A stretch of 51,121 bases of DNA from Candidatus Dormiibacterota bacterium (GTDB lineage: Bacteria; Vulcanimicrobiota; Vulcanimicrobiia; Vulcanimicrobiales; Vulcanimicrobiaceae). The DNA lies in assembly GCA_035532035.1 (NCBI GenBank), contig DATKRS010000021.1:1-51121 (forward strand). The letters are read 5' to 3'. Made by a program: the position numbers and the translations under genes. The notes under the pieces are model-generated. The model saw only the letters and a program-made list of their open reading frames with translations, was not told the DNA's origin and ran no database searches. Positions within the stretch are counted from its first letter, which is position 1. Every line of letters begins with the position of its first letter. Shown here piece by piece: positions 34,631 to 43,134 of the stretch.

Positions 34631-34695
34631 GAAGCTCGGCGCAAGCGGTTACGAGCGGGGGGAACGGGATTCTTCGCCAACCTCACCCGGCACGA

Positions 34696-37600
34696 ATGAG
34701 TCAGGGCTACTACCGATATCCGACGATCGCGGGAAACCGGATCGCCTTTGTTTGCGAGGACGACCTCTGGAGCGTCGGCGCCGATGGCGGCACGGCAGTT
34801 CGGCTGACGGTCAGCTTCGGAAGCTGTTCGTTTCCACGCTTCTCTCCAGACGGCGCGTGGATCGCCTTTACGTCGACCGACGAGGGACATCCCGAGGTGT
34901 ACCTGATGCCGTCCGAAGGTGGAAAGCCGCAACGGCTTACCTTTCTCGGCAGCACGATCGCGTCCACGGTCGGATGGAGCGAGGACGGACGAGAGATCGC
35001 CTTCGTCGCCAATCCCGGCGCGTGGTATCCGAACGAGACGCGCGCCTTCCTTGTGCCGCGTGAGGGCGGTACGCCCAGCGAGCTTCCGCTGGGCCATGCC
35101 AAGACGATTGCGTACGGCGGACGAAACGCACTGGCGATCGGTCGCAACTCGACCGACCCCGCGCGGTGGAAGCGCTATCGCGGAGGAACCGCGGGCGAGA
35201 TATGGATCGACGCCTCCGGCGACGGCACCTTCGATCGCCTGGACCTTCCCGACGGAAACCCCACGTGGCCGATGTGGATTGCCGATCGCATCTTCTTCCT
35301 CGCCGATCACGACGGCATCGGCAACGTGTACTCGTGCGCTCTGGACGGGCGCGACATCCAACGGCACACGCACGAGAACGAATACTACGCACGCTTCCCA
35401 TCGTCGGACGGCGGACGCATCGTCTACGCGAGCGGCGGGCGCATCATGCGCTACGACATCATTGCCGACGACACGCGCGAAATCCCCATCGAGACGCATT
35501 CCGCAGCGCCGCAAACCGCGCGTCGCTTCGAGTCCGCCTCCGAGGGGCTGGAACACTTCGCTCCGCATCCGGACGGCACGAGCATCGCGTTGATTTCTCG
35601 GGGGCAGCCGTTCACGATGCCGTTCTTCGAAGGCGCGGCAATCCACCACGGAACCGGCAGCCGCGCGCGTTATCGCCTTGCGGAATGGATGCACGATGGC
35701 AAGCGCTTTATCTGCGTAACCGATCGCAACGGCTATGAGCAGCTGGAGATGCACGATCTCGGCACAACGACGCCCTCGGTGTCGCTGGTCACCGTCGGTG
35801 ACGTCGGGCGAATCACCGAGCTCGCCGCGTCGCCGGCACGCGACATCGTCGCGTTCGCAAACCACCGCTACGAACTGTGCGTACTTGACGTTGCCGACGG
35901 CATCACCCGCACGCTCGACAAGAGCCCCGCGCAGCGGATAACCGATCTCGCATTCTCTCCCGACGGGCGATTCCTCGCGTACTCGTGGTCGCCCGTCGCC
36001 GGAACCTCGATCCTGCGTGTCGCAAAGATCAAATCGGGGCGCGTGCACGACGTGACGCCGCCGCTGCGCGACGATCGTTCGCCGGCGTGGGACCCCGAGG
36101 GGCGGTACCTGTATTTCATCTCGACGCGCGATTTCAACCCGGTGTACGACGCGCTCCAGTTCGACCTGAGCTTCCCGCAGGCGCACCGGCCGTTCGTCAT
36201 CACGCTTCGGGCCGACGTGTCCTCGCCGTTCGTGCCGAAGCCGCGACCGATTCATCGCGACCACGAACCCGCCAAAGCCGAGCGCAACGACAAGCGCGAC
36301 CCCAAGGACGTGACGATCGACTTCGACGGCATTGCCGGCCGCATCTTGGGATTTCCCGTCGAGGAGGGCGACTACCAGCAGATCGTCGCGTCGAAGGAGC
36401 GCGTCCTCTTCACGCGCTTTCCCGTACGCGGGATCAAGCCGTTCGTGCAATCCAGTGAGGAGAACGACGAAGGCGGAACGCTGCTCGCCTATGACTTCGA
36501 CCAGTTGCGTTCGGCAACGATCGCTCACGACGTCAACGAGATCCGCCTGGGTGCGGATGCTCGCACGCTCGTCTACCGTTCGCAACACCGCTTGCGCGCG
36601 ATCGACGCGCAGTGCGAGTTGCCCGAAGACGGCGATGAGCAGAAACCGCCAAACGAGCCGGGCCGCAAGAGCGGTTGGATCGACCTCGATCGCGCGTCGG
36701 TCGAGATCGTTCCACGCGACGAATGGTCGCAGATGTTCCGTGAGGCGTGGCGGCTGCAGACGGAGCAGTTCTGGGTTGAGGACATGAGCGACATCGACTG
36801 GGATCGCGTCTACGACCGTTACCACGCCGTTCTCGAACGCGTGCGCACGCGCACCGATCTCTCCGATGTGATTTGGGAGATGCATGGCGAGCTCGGAACC
36901 TCGCACGCGTACGAGTGGGGCGGAGATTTTCGCGAGCCGCCGCAGTACCAGCGCGGCTTCCTCGGTGCCGACCTCGCGTGGGACGACGCCGAGCACGGCT
37001 ATTGCATCGAGCGCATCTACCGCGGCGATTCGTGGAATCGCGACAGCGATTCGCCGCTCGCCGAGCCGGGTCTCGACGTCGATGCGGGCGACGTGATCGT
37101 CGGAATCGGCGGGCGGGCCGTCTCGCGCGACGTGAGCCCTGAGCGGCTACTCGTCAACGGCGCGGGGAAAGACGTCGCGATCACCGTGCGCCGCGGGCGA
37201 AACGCCGAGCGCAACGTCTTGGTCAAAGCGCTCGCAAACGAGGCGCCGTTGCGATACCGCGCCTGGGTCGAAGCAAAGCGCGCATACGTGCACGAGCGCA
37301 GCGGCGGCCGGGTCGGCTACGTGCACATCCCCGACATGGGGCCGTGGGGCTTTGCCGAGTTCCATCGCGGGTACCTCACCGAGTTCAATCGGCAAGGACT
37401 GATCGTCGACGTGCGCTACAATCGCGGCGGACACGTCTCGCCGCTACTCTTGGAGAAGTTGGCGCGCAGACGCGTCGGGTACGACATTCCACGTTACGGA
37501 GCGCCGATGCCGTATCCGCCGGAGTCGGTCGACGGCCCGATGGTGGCGGTTACGAATCAGTTTGCCGGATCCGATGGCGATATTTTCAGCCACTGCTTCA

Positions 37601-37923
37601 AGCTGTACAAACTCGGGCCGCTCGTCGGAAAGCGCACGTGGGGAGGCGTCGTCGGCATCGCTCCATACCATCATCTCGTGGACGGCACCGTGACGACCCA
37701 GCCGGAGTATTCGTTCTGGTTCGTCGACGTCGGCTGGGGCGTGGAGAACTACGGTACCGAGCCCGATCTCGAAGTCGACATCGCGCCGCACGATTACCGC
37801 GAAGGCCGCGATCCGCAGCTGGACGCAGCGCTTACGCTCATGGACGAAGCGCTTGCGCGTACGGTCCCCGTTCGTCCGGATCTCGCGACGCGCCCGTCGC
37901 TTCCGCTGCCCACGCTCGCGTAA
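34696..37923 (+). CDS. tricorn protease homologue
   Basis: Large self-compartmentalising peptidase that finishes peptide breakdown in the cytosol. The 1075-residue protein has an N-terminal pair of beta-propellers (about 1-290 and 300-620, with repeated FSPDG-type blades), a mixed domain, a PDZ domain (about 765-850) and a C-terminal S41-type peptidase domain. The catalytic set is visible: Ser736-His737 (GTSHAYE), nucleophile Ser959 (FAGSDGD) and Glu1017 (VENYGTEPD). The length agrees with the archaeal enzyme. There is no signal peptide and no clear ribosome-binding site. The interacting aminopeptidases are not in the window. Confidence 0.92.
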   Translation: MSQGYYRYPTIAGNRIAFVCEDDLWSVGADGGTAVRLTVSFGSCSFPRFSPDGAWIAFTSTDEGHPEVYLMPSEGGKPQRLTFLGSTIASTVGWSEDGREIAFVANPGAWYPNETRAFLVPREGGTPSELPLGHAKTIAYGGRNALAIGRNSTDPARWKRYRGGTAGEIWIDASGDGTFDRLDLPDGNPTWPMWIADRIFFLADHDGIGNVYSCALDGRDIQRHTHENEYYARFPSSDGGRIVYASGGRIMRYDIIADDTREIPIETHSAAPQTARRFESASEGLEHFAPHPDGTSIALISRGQPFTMPFFEGAAIHHGTGSRARYRLAEWMHDGKRFICVTDRNGYEQLEMHDLGTTTPSVSLVTVGDVGRITELAASPARDIVAFANHRYELCVLDVADGITRTLDKSPAQRITDLAFSPDGRFLAYSWSPVAGTSILRVAKIKSGRVHDVTPPLRDDRSPAWDPEGRYLYFISTRDFNPVYDALQFDLSFPQAHRPFVITLRADVSSPFVPKPRPIHRDHEPAKAERNDKRDPKDVTIDFDGIAGRILGFPVEEGDYQQIVASKERVLFTRFPVRGIKPFVQSSEENDEGGTLLAYDFDQLRSATIAHDVNEIRLGADARTLVYRSQHRLRAIDAQCELPEDGDEQKPPNEPGRKSGWIDLDRASVEIVPRDEWSQMFREAWRLQTEQFWVEDMSDIDWDRVYDRYHAVLERVRTRTDLSDVIWEMHGELGTSHAYEWGGDFREPPQYQRGFLGADLAWDDAEHGYCIERIYRGDSWNRDSDSPLAEPGLDVDAGDVIVGIGGRAVSRDVSPERLLVNGAGKDVAITVRRGRNAERNVLVKALANEAPLRYRAWVEAKRAYVHERSGGRVGYVHIPDMGPWGFAEFHRGYLTEFNRQGLIVDVRYNRGGHVSPLLLEKLARRRVGYDIPRYGAPMPYPPESVDGPMVAVTNQFAGSDGDIFSHCFKLYKLGPLVGKRTWGGVVGIAPYHHLVDGTVTTQPEYSFWFVDVGWGVENYGTEPDLEVDIAPHDYREGRDPQLDAALTLMDEALARTVPVRPDLATRPSLPLPTLA

Positions 37924-37924
37924 G

Positions 37925-39424
37925 ATGAAGCGCATCGCGTGGATCGCGGCCGGACTGACCTTCCTCGCGCATCTCGTCGCCAATCCGCACTACGGCTTCT
38001 TCCGCGACGAGCTGTACTTTATCGTCTGCGGACGTCACCCCGCGTGGGGCTACGTCGACCAGCCGCCGCTCGTTCCGCTCATCGCAGCGGGATCACAACT
38101 CTTCGGCCTCTCGCTCGTCGCGCTGCGCGCGACCGCAGCGCTCTTTGCCGCAGCCGGCGTCTTCGTCACGTGCAGGCTCGTAGAAGAGTGGGGCGGCAGA
38201 CGCTATGCCCAAGCGTTCGCGGCGCTCCTCGTTGCCGTCACACCCGTACTCTGCGCGTTCGGAGAGAAGGTCGGCCCCGACATGGTCGGCCTGTGGCTCT
38301 GGCCCCTCGCCGCACTCTACGTCGCCCGGCTCGTCAACGGCGCGCATCCACGCTGGTGGCTCGCCGTTGGTGCGGCGCTCGGCGTTTCGTGCGAGGCAAA
38401 ATACAGCGTCATTTTCTTCGGCCTCGCGCTCGTCGCCGGCATCGCGCTCTCACCGTCGCGACGCATTCTGCTCACGCCGTGGTTCGCTGCGGGAATAGCA
38501 CTCGCCGCAGTCGTCGCGTTGCCGAACTTCCTCTGGCAAGCCGCGCACGGATTTCCGATGTGGGAGCTGTTACGCGACGCGCAGCTTACCGGGAAGAACG
38601 TCGTGCTTTCGCCGCCGGCGTACGTCGCGCAGGAACTGCTCATCACGAACCCGCTCCTCGCGCCGATCTGGATCATCGGCGTTATACGCGCCTTCGCGGA
38701 CACGCGTCTGCGCTGGGTCGGATGGACGTACGTGCTGCTCATCGCGATGATGATCGCGCTGCACGGCAAGCACTACTACCCGGCCAACGTCTACCCGCTG
38801 CTCATCGCGAGCGGCGCGCTGACGCTCGCGCAATGGACGCGGCACCTCACGTGGGCGCGCTTCACGATTGCGACCGCGGCTGCCGTCTTCTCGTTGTGGA
38901 TGCTGCCCCTAGTCGAGCCGATTCTTTCCGAGGCGCGCGCCGCGTCGTACGAGACGACGCTCGAGCGCGTGCTGCACACGAGTGCGGCGACGGAGAAGCA
39001 CCGGCCGGTCGCGATCGGGCAGGATTTCGCCGACATGCACGGCTGGCCGCAGTTGGCGGCGCTCGTCGCTCGCGTCTATCGATCGCTGCCGCCGTCAGAG
39101 CGCGCACAGGCGGCGATCGTCGCGAGCAACTACGGTGAGGCCGCCGCGATCGACGTCTTCGGTAGCGCGTACCATCTGCCGCCGGCGCTCTCAGGGCACA
39201 ACAACTACTGGCTGTGGGGAACGCACGGCTACAGCGGCAACGTCGTCATCGACGTCAACGGCGACTGCGGCAGGCGCGAGCATCTCTACCGCTCGAGCCT
39301 CCGCGCCGCGACCTTCGATGCGCCGTGGATCATGTCGTACGAGCAGAACATTCCGATCATGCTCTGCCGCGGCATTCGCATGCCGCTCGCGCAGCTATGG
39401 CCGCGTCTGAAAGACTACATATAG
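37925..39424 (+). CDS. GT39/PMT-like membrane glycosyltransferase
   Basis: The 499-residue integral membrane protein has about ten to eleven hydrophobic helices in the first 380 residues and a C-terminal extracytoplasmic part of about 120 residues. The first loop holds FFRDELYFIVCGRHPAWGYVDQPPL, the Asp-Glu acceptor motif and Tyr-Val-Asp-x-Pro-Pro pattern of lipid-linked sugar transferases (mannosyl- and arabinosyltransferase relatives). It probably moves a sugar from a polyprenyl phosphate donor to an envelope acceptor. The ATG comes one base after the tricorn stop. It converges on tag with a 10-base overlap. Confidence 0.85.
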   Translation: MKRIAWIAAGLTFLAHLVANPHYGFFRDELYFIVCGRHPAWGYVDQPPLVPLIAAGSQLFGLSLVALRATAALFAAAGVFVTCRLVEEWGGRRYAQAFAALLVAVTPVLCAFGEKVGPDMVGLWLWPLAALYVARLVNGAHPRWWLAVGAALGVSCEAKYSVIFFGLALVAGIALSPSRRILLTPWFAAGIALAAVVALPNFLWQAAHGFPMWELLRDAQLTGKNVVLSPPAYVAQELLITNPLLAPIWIIGVIRAFADTRLRWVGWTYVLLIAMMIALHGKHYYPANVYPLLIASGALTLAQWTRHLTWARFTIATAAAVFSLWMLPLVEPILSEARAASYETTLERVLHTSAATEKHRPVAIGQDFADMHGWPQLAALVARVYRSLPPSERAQAAIVASNYGEAAAIDVFGSAYHLPPALSGHNNYWLWGTHGYSGNVVIDVNGDCGRREHLYRSSLRAATFDAPWIMSYEQNIPIMLCRGIRMPLAQLWPRLKDYI

Positions 39425-39996
39425 TCCTTCCGGCGTCCAGGCGTAGCCGCGGCACACGCGGCAACGTGGTCGTTCACCATGCCGACGGCCTGCATGAACG
39501 CGTAGCAGATCGTCGGGCCGACGAACGTGAACCCTCGCGCTCGCAGATCCTTGCTCATCGCCTCGGCCTGGGCCGAGCTCGCCGGGACGTCTGCAGCGCT
39601 GCGCCGTTTGCCGTGCACCGGCTTTCCGCCGACGAACCGCCACACGTACGCATCGAACGAGCCGAACTCGCGCTGGATCTTCACGTAGGCGCGCGCATTC
39701 TTTACCGCCGCCTCCACCTTGGCGCGGTTGCGCACGATGCGCGGGTCCTCGAGGAGACGGGTGATGCGCGCGGGCGTAAAGCGCGCGACGCGTGCCGGAT
39801 CGAAACCGGCAAAGAGCGCACGGTATCCCTCGCGTTTGCGCAGAATCGTTAGCCAGCTCAAGCCGGCCTGTGCGCCTTCGAGCACCAGAAACTCGAAGAG
39901 CCGCATGTCGTCGTGCAGGGGCTTTCCCCACTCGCGATCGTGATACTCGATCATCTCCGGCGTCGTGGCCCACGCGCAACGGCTTCTAGGCGGCAT
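39415..39996 (-). CDS. tag: DNA-3-methyladenine glycosylase I
   Basis: Base-excision enzyme that removes 3-methyladenine. The 193-residue protein has the family N terminus YHDREWGKPLHDD (with a conserved Glu/Trp patch in the substrate pocket), FLVLEGAQAGLSWLTILRKREGYR, the helix-hairpin-helix core, and C-terminal GPTICYAFMQAVGMVNDH. The N-terminal Cys used for zinc with the late His and Cys is matched by Cys near residue 7 (RSRCAW). The ATG lies inside the end of the hydrolase gene (11-base overlap), so the two are co-translated. Confidence 0.93.
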   Translation of the reverse strand: MPPRSRCAWATTPEMIEYHDREWGKPLHDDMRLFEFLVLEGAQAGLSWLTILRKREGYRALFAGFDPARVARFTPARITRLLEDPRIVRNRAKVEAAVKNARAYVKIQREFGSFDAYVWRFVGGKPVHGKRRSAADVPASSAQAEAMSKDLRARGFTFVGPTICYAFMQAVGMVNDHVAACAAATPGRRKDYM

Positions 39997-40840
39997 CGCG
40001 CACCGGATCGACGGCTTCGAGAATCGCAGGATAGACGCGCGCGGCAAGCCTCGGGTTGCGATCCGGCTCGATGATGTCGTGTGACGGCGGCATCCCACGT
40101 AAATCCACGCGCTCGATCCGTGCACCTGCGGCGCGCCAGCGGCGCAGCGTCGCGCGAATAGCGCCATTGCTCACCGAGACTTCGCCGCCGTTGAGGACCA
40201 CGATCACGGCGCGCGCTGCAGGAATCTTCGACGCATCGCGCATCACGGCGCTCGAAAGACGGTACAGCTGCGCCAACGCGTGCGTCGCGTATCGCGGATA
40301 GCCGTCGTCGGGCATCTGGCGCTCTCGCCGAATCGGATCCCACCAGACGAACCGATTCGGGAGGCGTAACAGCACGTTCGCGCCCACGGCCATGAGTGGT
40401 GCCGGCACCGCTGCCGCGCCCAGAAACGGCGCGATCGCCACCGCGCGATCGAACTCGTCGTGCTGCGCCAGCCAAAGCGCGAGCGTTCCTCCTGCAGAGA
40501 AGCCGCCGACCGTCACGCGCGTGCCGAGTGCGCGCGCCGCAACGAGACTCTCGCGCGCCAGCTCGCGCAGGTGCTCCTCGGTCATTCCTGCCAGCGCCTC
40601 CGTGAGACGGTCTCGGTAGCCGTGCCGCGGAAGGCGTGGTACGAGAACGTTGTGCCCGCGGGCGAACAAGTCCGATGCGTAGCGCCGAAACTGTTGGGGC
40701 GTGGCCGTGAGTCCGTGAAAGAGAACGATCGCACGAGGGCGCTCGGCGCCGTGCGAAAGAAGGATCGTTCTGCCGGCCTCGGAGATGCGCTCGTCGTCAC
40801 GCTCGAGCAGATGCTCCAAAGCTGCGGAACGGGGAATCAT
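39986..40840 (-). CDS. alpha/beta hydrolase (carboxylesterase-like)
   Basis: The 284-residue protein has the oxyanion-strand motif VLFHGLTATPQQF, the nucleophile elbow GGFSAGG and a late catalytic His in MPPSHDIIEPD. It belongs with thioesterase/carboxylesterase-like alpha/beta hydrolases; substrate unknown. The ATG at 40840 was chosen because a minus-strand TATGAT box ends 12 bases upstream of it and the longer in-frame extension would overlap rocD. It precedes tag on one mRNA. Confidence 0.85.
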   Translation of the reverse strand: MIPRSAALEHLLERDDERISEAGRTILLSHGAERPRAIVLFHGLTATPQQFRRYASDLFARGHNVLVPRLPRHGYRDRLTEALAGMTEEHLRELARESLVAARALGTRVTVGGFSAGGTLALWLAQHDEFDRAVAIAPFLGAAAVPAPLMAVGANVLLRLPNRFVWWDPIRRERQMPDDGYPRYATHALAQLYRLSSAVMRDASKIPAARAVIVVLNGGEVSVSNGAIRATLRRWRAAGARIERVDLRGMPPSHDIIEPDRNPRLAARVYPAILEAVDPVRDAA

Positions 40841-40848
40841 GAAGAAGA

Positions 40849-40858
40849 TGGTATCATA
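40849..40858. promoter_or_regulatory. shared, near-symmetric -10 element of hydrolase and rocD
   Basis: On the plus strand TGG-TATCAT is an extended -10 ending 8 bases before the rocD ATG at 40866. On the minus strand the same bases read TATGAT, ending 12 bases before the hydrolase ATG at 40840. One element can thus start both genes with very short or no 5' leaders. No clear -35 is seen in either direction. Inference from sequence only. Confidence 0.5.
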
Positions 40859-40865
40859 CGACGGC

Positions 40866-42086
40866 ATGAAGGATCGTGCCCGCGATCTGATCGCGCTCGA
40901 AACGAAGTACGGCGCCCACAACTATCGCCCCCTCGACGTCGTCGTCGAGCGGGCCGAAGGCGTCTGGCTTTGGGACGTAAACGGCCGGCGCTATCTCGAT
41001 TGCGTGAGCGCGTACTCCGCGCTCAACCAAGGACACGCTCATCCGCGCATTCGCGCGACCCTGGTAGAGCAGTCGCAACGTCTATCGCTCTCGTCGCGCG
41101 TCGTGTACAACGACCGACTGCCGCTCTTCCTCGAGAAGCTCGCTGCCGTCACGGGATACGAAGCGGCGCTGCCGATGAACGCGGGCGTGGAGGCGGTCGA
41201 GACGGCGATGAAGCTCGCGCGGCGCTGGGGATACGAGGTCAAAGGCATTCCCTCGAACGCTGCGGAGATCGTCGTCTTTGCAAACAACTTTCACGGTCGC
41301 ACGATTGCCGCCATCTCGGCGAGCTCGACGGCGCAGTACCGCAACGATTTCGGTCCCTTCCTTCCCGGTTTCATCTTCGTGCCGTACGCCGACATCGCAG
41401 CGCTGGAGCGCGCGATCACGCCGCTGACATGCGCGGTGATGATGGAGCCTATTCAAGGCGAGGGCGGCGTCGTCGTTCCGCCCGACGGGTACCTGGCTGC
41501 GGCAGCGACACTCTGCCGCGAGCGCGACGTCCTCTTCGTGGCCGACGAGATCCAGACGGGGCTCGGACGAACGGGCGATCTCTTCGCGTGCGATCGCGAG
41601 CGCGTGCATCCGGACATTCTCATCTTGGGGAAGGCGCTCGGCGGCGGGTATTACCCGGTCTCCGCGGTGGTCGCAAGCCGCGCCCTCATGGACCTCTTCG
41701 GAGCAGGCGACCATGGCAGCACCTTCGGCGGCAATCCGCTCGCAGCCGCGGTCGCCTGCACTGCCCTCGACGTGATCGTCGAAGAACGACTCGCGGAACG
41801 CTCCAGACGCGCGGGCGATCGCCTTCTGGCCGGCCTCCGCGCCGTCACCTCCCCGCACGTACGCGACGTGCGTGGACGTGGTCTCCTGGTGGGGATCGAG
41901 CTCGATCGTCCGGCGCGTCTGCTCTCCGAGGCTCTTCTCGAGCGCGGGATCATCGCCAAAGACACGCATGAAAACGTCCTGCGGGTCGCGCCGCCGCTCG
42001 TTATCGACGACGAGAGTCTCGACTTTCTCGTCGACGGGCTCGGCGAAGCGATTCGCGGCCTCGAAGCCCGGGCCGTCTCCGGTTGA
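40866..42086 (+). CDS. rocD: ornithine--oxo-acid aminotransferase (class III, PLP)
   Basis: Transfers the delta-amino group of ornithine to 2-oxoglutarate. The 406-residue protein begins LIALETKYGAHNYRPLDVV, a hallmark of RocD, and shows PMNAGVEAVETAMKLARRW, FHGRTIAAISAS, EPIQGEGGV, ADEIQTGLGRTG and Lys256 (ILGKALGGG) for PLP. ATG 40866 was picked over 40839 and 40848 because it gives the family N terminus and fits the promoter spacing. Its stop codon overlaps the -35 box of the infC promoter. Confidence 0.92.
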   Translation: MKDRARDLIALETKYGAHNYRPLDVVVERAEGVWLWDVNGRRYLDCVSAYSALNQGHAHPRIRATLVEQSQRLSLSSRVVYNDRLPLFLEKLAAVTGYEAALPMNAGVEAVETAMKLARRWGYEVKGIPSNAAEIVVFANNFHGRTIAAISASSTAQYRNDFGPFLPGFIFVPYADIAALERAITPLTCAVMMEPIQGEGGVVVPPDGYLAAAATLCRERDVLFVADEIQTGLGRTGDLFACDRERVHPDILILGKALGGGYYPVSAVVASRALMDLFGAGDHGSTFGGNPLAAAVACTALDVIVEERLAERSRRAGDRLLAGLRAVTSPHVRDVRGRGLLVGIELDRPARLLSEALLERGIIAKDTHENVLRVAPPLVIDDESLDFLVDGLGEAIRGLEARAVSG

Positions 42087-42111
42087 CACCCCTTCAGGGG
42101 CCTGCTATGCT
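42083..42111 (+). promoter_or_regulatory. sigma70-type promoter of infC-rpmI-rplT
   Basis: TTGACA (42083-42088), a 17-base spacer and TATGCT (42106-42111) make the best consensus promoter in the window. The spacer contains CCCCTTCAGGGG, a small inverted repeat. Transcription would begin near 42118, leaving a leader of about 165 bases before infC. Confidence 0.85.
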
Positions 42112-42123
42112 CTCGGAGCCGAA

Positions 42124-42239
42124 GCAGCACCCTCCCCGTGGGGGCGCTCACCGGATGCCTGCGGGCGATCCGGTTCACGCGCGAGGAGCCGCCGGCCGGT
42201 TCCGCACGGTGGGGTTGCTGCGGCAGCGCCATTTTTTAT
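42124..42239 (+). promoter_or_regulatory. structured infC leader with attenuator-like end
   Basis: The leader ends in a GC-rich helix followed by a run of six T (42232-42237). GCTG/CAGC at 42217-42227 forms a local hairpin. GGCGCT at 42143-42148 can instead pair with AGCGCC at 42225-42230 just before the T run, and GCAGCA at 42124-42129 can pair with TGCTGC at 42216-42221. These mutually exclusive helices look like a terminator/antiterminator switch. Control of this operon by L20 binding to the leader is known in Firmicutes and E. coli; its use here is inference. Confidence 0.55.
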
Positions 42240-42282
42240 TGTACGGGAGGTGTCACATCACGATCGTCACGGGAGGAGCGCC

Positions 42283-42870
42283 ATAGCTCGACCGCTTCGC
42301 GTCAACGATCAGATCCGCATCCGAACGGTGCGCGTCATCGACGAGAACGGCGACCAGCTCGGCATCATGCCGATCGAGGACGCGCAGGCCCGCGCCCGCG
42401 CAGCCGGACTCGACCTGATCGAGATCTCGCCGAACGCCCAGCCGCCGGTCTGCAAGGTCGGCGATTACGGACGGCTCAAGTACGAGCAGTCGAAAAAGGA
42501 CAAGGACGCGCGCAAGAAGCAGCGGCATTTCGAGCTCAAGGAAGTAAAGCTCCGTCCGAAAATCGAGACGCACGATTACGAAACGAAAGCGCGAATGGCG
42601 GAGCGCCTGCTGCAAGACGGGAGCAAGATCAAAGTCACGATCATGTTCCGCGGCCGCGAGATCACGTACGCAGTATTCGGGCGACGTCTACTCGATCGCA
42701 TGGCAGAGGACATGCTGCCGCTTGCGATCGTCGAGCGCGAGCCGCGACTCGAAGGAAAGAACATGTTCATGATTTTGGCGCCGCGCTCGGCACCGACGGG
42801 CCCGCCGAAGTATTCGTTGCCCCCGAAGAAACCGGGGGCTCCAGCCGCAGAGCCGGATGGAAGCGCGTAG
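42283..42870 (+). CDS. infC: translation initiation factor IF-3, apparent ATA start
   Basis: IF-3 checks start-codon and initiator tRNA pairing on the 30S subunit. The 195-residue protein has the N domain (RPLRVNDQIRIRTVRVIDENG), the Lys-rich linker helix (YEQSKKDKDARKKQRHFELKE, split here at about residue 75-95) and the C domain with FRGREI. GGGAGGAG lies four bases before ATA 42283, and the family sequence starts right after it. No ATG, GTG or TTG lies at a suitable place; GTG 42250 is in frame but too close to its own GGGAG. Rare AUU/AUA/AUC starts are known in infC, where they allow self-control. Confidence 0.9.
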   Translation: MARPLRVNDQIRIRTVRVIDENGDQLGIMPIEDAQARARAAGLDLIEISPNAQPPVCKVGDYGRLKYEQSKKDKDARKKQRHFELKEVKLRPKIETHDYETKARMAERLLQDGSKIKVTIMFRGREITYAVFGRRLLDRMAEDMLPLAIVEREPRLEGKNMFMILAPRSAPTGPPKYSLPPKKPGAPAAEPDGSA

Positions 42871-42915
42871 GGGAGTTGACGGTGTGAAGCGCCGTCGTTA
42901 AGAAGGAGAGGACCA

Positions 42916-43122
42916 GTGCCGAAGATTCGAACGCACCGAGGAACCGCCAAGCGCGTCAAAGTGACGGCGAATGGAAAAGTGCTGCATCGCCATCAGTTCG
43001 ATGGCTGCGGTCACATCTTGAGCAAGAAGTCGCAGAAGCGCAAGCGCCATTTTCGTAAGGATCAACCGACGGCTCCGGGCGACATGCGCCGCATCCGTGC
43101 GATGATCCCGTACTTGGTGTAA
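42916..43122 (+). CDS. rpmI: 50S ribosomal protein L35
   Basis: Small basic ribosomal protein of 68 residues. It starts PKIRTHRGTAKRVKVTANGK, continues with HILSKKSQKRKRHFRK, and ends RIRAMIPYLV, all as expected for bL35. The start is GTG, with AAGGAGAGG upstream at good spacing. It lies 45 bases after infC and 12 before rplT in the standard order. Confidence 0.96.
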   Translation: MPKIRTHRGTAKRVKVTANGKVLHRHQFDGCGHILSKKSQKRKRHFRKDQPTAPGDMRRIRAMIPYLV

Positions 43123-43134
43123 GGAGGATTCGAC

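Noticed and set aside
34612-36996. 794-codon minus-strand open frame opposite the tricorn gene
   Set aside because: Same cause: it mirrors the coding frame, has no recognisable domain and would need to share the uppS promoter region.
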